Assembly: GCA_028290165.1 (NCBI GenBank)
Contig: JAQGKJ010000707.1
Coordinates: forward strand, 1-10,567
Direction of reading: 5' to 3'
Length of the DNA: 10,567 bases
DNA from: Bradyrhizobium sp.
Lineage (GTDB): Bacteria; Pseudomonadota; Alphaproteobacteria; Rhizobiales; Xanthobacteraceae
This document shows, one piece after another, positions 9,016-10,567 of this stretch; position 1 is the stretch's first letter, and each line of letters begins with the position of its first letter. The translations under genes were made by a program, and so were the position numbers. Below the pieces are notes generated by a model. It was given only the letters and a program-made list of their open reading frames with translations, had not been told where the DNA came from and did no database searches.

Positions 9016-10566
9016 TTAACCAGCTAATTCTGAATACGGTGTCGTTGGCACCTGTGACTCGATTGCCTTTTCCTCGGCAAGTACCTTCGGCTTACGCAAC
9101 CATACATAAATTTGGGCCGCGATCAGCAGGACGCAGATCGCGAGAAAGAACGCACTGATCGGACGCTGGATGAAGGTCGTGAGATCGCCACGGGAGATTA
9201 ACAGGCTTCGACGGAAGTTTTCCTCGAAGCGTGGTCCAAGCACGAAGCCGAGCAGGATTGGAGCAGGGTGGAAATCGAGTCGCAGCAGCACGTAGCCTAC
9301 TACGCCAATCACAAGGGTCTCGCCGACCAGGAACATGTCGTTGCTGGCGGCATACACCCCGATGCATACGAAGAACATCGCACTCGGATAGAGGTAGCGG
9401 TAAGGAATGCTCAGCAGTTTCACCCAGAGACCGATCATCGGCACGTTCAGAATGACCAACAAGATATTGCCGATCCAGAAGCTCGCGATCAGCCCCCAGA
9501 AGATGTCCGCGTGCTGGCTGATGAGTTGCGGACCGGGAACGATGCCGTGAATGATGAGCGCGCCCAGCAGCAACGCCATGACGGTGTCGCCCGGGATTCC
9601 CAAGCTCATGGTCGGGATGAAGTCACCCTGCACAGAGGAATGCGTCGACGCCTCGGGGCAGGCGACGCCCTCGATCGCACCGTGGCCGAAACGCTCGGGC
9701 GTCTTCGATATCTTCTTCTCGGTGGCGTAAGACACGAAGGAGGCGATCGTCGGCCCGGTACCCGGAATGAGGGCACAGAGGCTGCCAATGAACGTGCCAC
9801 GGATCATAGGCCAGAACGCCAGCTTTAGATCTGCCTTCGACGGAAACATGTCGGAGATTCCGACTTTGGCGTATTTCATGTCGACGGTTTCGGTATTGTT
9901 GATGCTGTTCATGAATTCGGCGATGCCGAACATCCCGAGCGCCAGGGCGATGATTTCGACGCCGTCGAATAACTCGGTGATGCCGAAGGTGAAGCGGGGT
10001 TGTCCGGTCTCGATGTCCGATCCGACGATGCCGACCAGCAGGCCGAGAACCGTCATCGCGATGCCCTTGAGCGGCGACCCCTTCGCCAGTGTCGAGCCCG
10101 CGAGCAATCCTACAAGCATGAGCGAGCAAACCTCAGCGGGCCCGAACTTGAGGGCTACGCTGACAAGGAAGGGCGCGAGGAAAATCATCTCGGTTATGCC
10201 GAACGACGCACCGATGAAGGCAGCGATGATGGTGATGCCCAGCGCCGTACCGCCCTTGCCCTGCTTCGTCAGCGGAAACCCGTCCAGGCAGGTTACGGCG
10301 TGAGGCGGATGACACGGCAGATTTAACAAAATCGAGCAGATAGCTCCGCCGTACTGCGCTCCGTAATAGACGCCGGAAAGCATCAGGATCGCAGGTACCG
10401 GCTGCATCCCGAAGGTCAGCGGGAGCAGAATCGAAATCGTCGCGACCGGCCCCATCCCCGGCAGTACGCCGACAAGGTTACCGACTACCACACCGAGGAA
10501 GCAATACATTAGGTTATGCGGCTCAAGCGCTACGCCAAAGCCGTACCAGAGATCGGTAATCGCAGT
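9016..10566 (-). CDS. tctA: Tripartite tricarboxylate transporter large permease TctA, 5' end cut
   Basis: This is the large integral-membrane subunit (TctA family, PF01970), which with TctB and a periplasmic TctC protein imports carboxylates using an ion gradient. The frame is open to the right edge and ends at TAA 9018-9016. Codons before the internal ATG at 10509 read DLWYGFGVALEPHNL, the expected TctA N terminus, so that ATG is not the start; only a few residues are probably missing. Numbering from that Met: GVLPGMGP (14-21), YYGAQYGG (48-55), then NLPCHPPHAVTCLDG (63-77). The second half carries LIPGTGPTIASF and FIPTMSLGIPGDTVMALLLG, and the protein ends in a hydrophobic segment and a polar tail. 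About a dozen membrane helices are expected over roughly 515 residues. The first-half motif has Cys-His where the family usually has Gly after NxP. TctB and TctC would lie beyond the right edge; none is in the window. Confidence 0.95.
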   Translation of the reverse strand, partial: TAITDLWYGFGVALEPHNLMYCFLGVVVGNLVGVLPGMGPVATISILLPLTFGMQPVPAILMLSGVYYGAQYGGAICSILLNLPCHPPHAVTCLDGFPLTKQGKGGTALGITIIAAFIGASFGITEMIFLAPFLVSVALKFGPAEVCSLMLVGLLAGSTLAKGSPLKGIAMTVLGLLVGIVGSDIETGQPRFTFGITELFDGVEIIALALGMFGIAEFMNSINNTETVDMKYAKVGISDMFPSKADLKLAFWPMIRGTFIGSLCALIPGTGPTIASFVSYATEKKISKTPERFGHGAIEGVACPEASTHSSVQGDFIPTMSLGIPGDTVMALLLGALIIHGIVPGPQLISQHADIFWGLIASFWIGNILLVILNVPMIGLWVKLLSIPYRYLYPSAMFFVCIGVYAASNDMFLVGETLVIGVVGYVLLRLDFHPAPILLGFVLGPRFEENFRRSLLISRGDLTTFIQRPISAFFLAICVLLIAAQIYVWLRKPKVLAEEKAIESQVPTTPYSELAG

Positions 10567-10567
10567 T

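Noticed and set aside
8847..9158. Plus-strand 103-residue open frame
   Set aside because: Overlaps both the small membrane protein and the TctA end on the opposite strand and has no recognisable domain.
9268..9828. Plus-strand 186-residue open frame opposite TctA
   Set aside because: Antisense shadow; composition rich in Arg, His and Asp as expected for the complement of a membrane-protein gene.

Overview
The window looks like chromosomal DNA of a Bradyrhizobium-type alphaproteobacterium. The basis is the high-GC coding style, repeated copies of the PF04392-type ABC substrate-binding family whose proteins open with an RRREFITL-like leader and close with ADEVIE, several tiny conserved-looking proteins of the kind common in that group, and a tripartite tricarboxylate (TctA) permease. 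This assignment comes from family recognition, not a search.

Layout. 3-503 is the 3' end of a membrane protein cut by the window edge. 621-2153 holds two decayed substrate-binding genes: a C-terminal stub carrying an in-frame (ATC)10 microsatellite, and a full-length copy broken by three +1 frameshifts. 2178-3079 (minus) is a LysR regulator broken by one missing base. It is divergent from a well-formed two-gene operon: a cupin closely resembling the manganese-dependent (R)-hydroxynitrile lyase family (3248-3655) and an aldo/keto reductase (3691-4680). 4780-6403 is a run of five small minus-strand genes of unknown function, one a zinc ribbon, with an intrinsic-terminator-like hairpin after the second. 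6629-7223 holds two more decayed substrate-binding genes that overlap by ATGA. 7520-8471 has two exported proteins: a 59-residue protein ending in four GKxP[I/L] repeats, and a 235-residue protein with a His-then-Cys arrangement suggesting a permuted papain-like fold. 8485-8717 is a non-coding block bounded by imperfect inverted repeats, resembling a MITE. A small two-helix membrane protein (8772-8972) and a 5'-truncated TctA permease (9016 to the right edge) finish the window.

How it fits together. The one clear functional unit is the LysR / cupin / aldo-keto reductase locus, which may handle aldehydes or cyanohydrins; its regulator appears broken as sequenced. The rest is an accessory mosaic in which four of four substrate-binding copies are dead, next to small orphan genes and a probable miniature mobile element. 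I see no CRISPR array, tRNA, rRNA, transposase or phage gene. The best candidates for something undescribed are the inverted-repeat element, the His/Cys exported protein and the repeat peptide. I do not see a complete novel multi-gene system.
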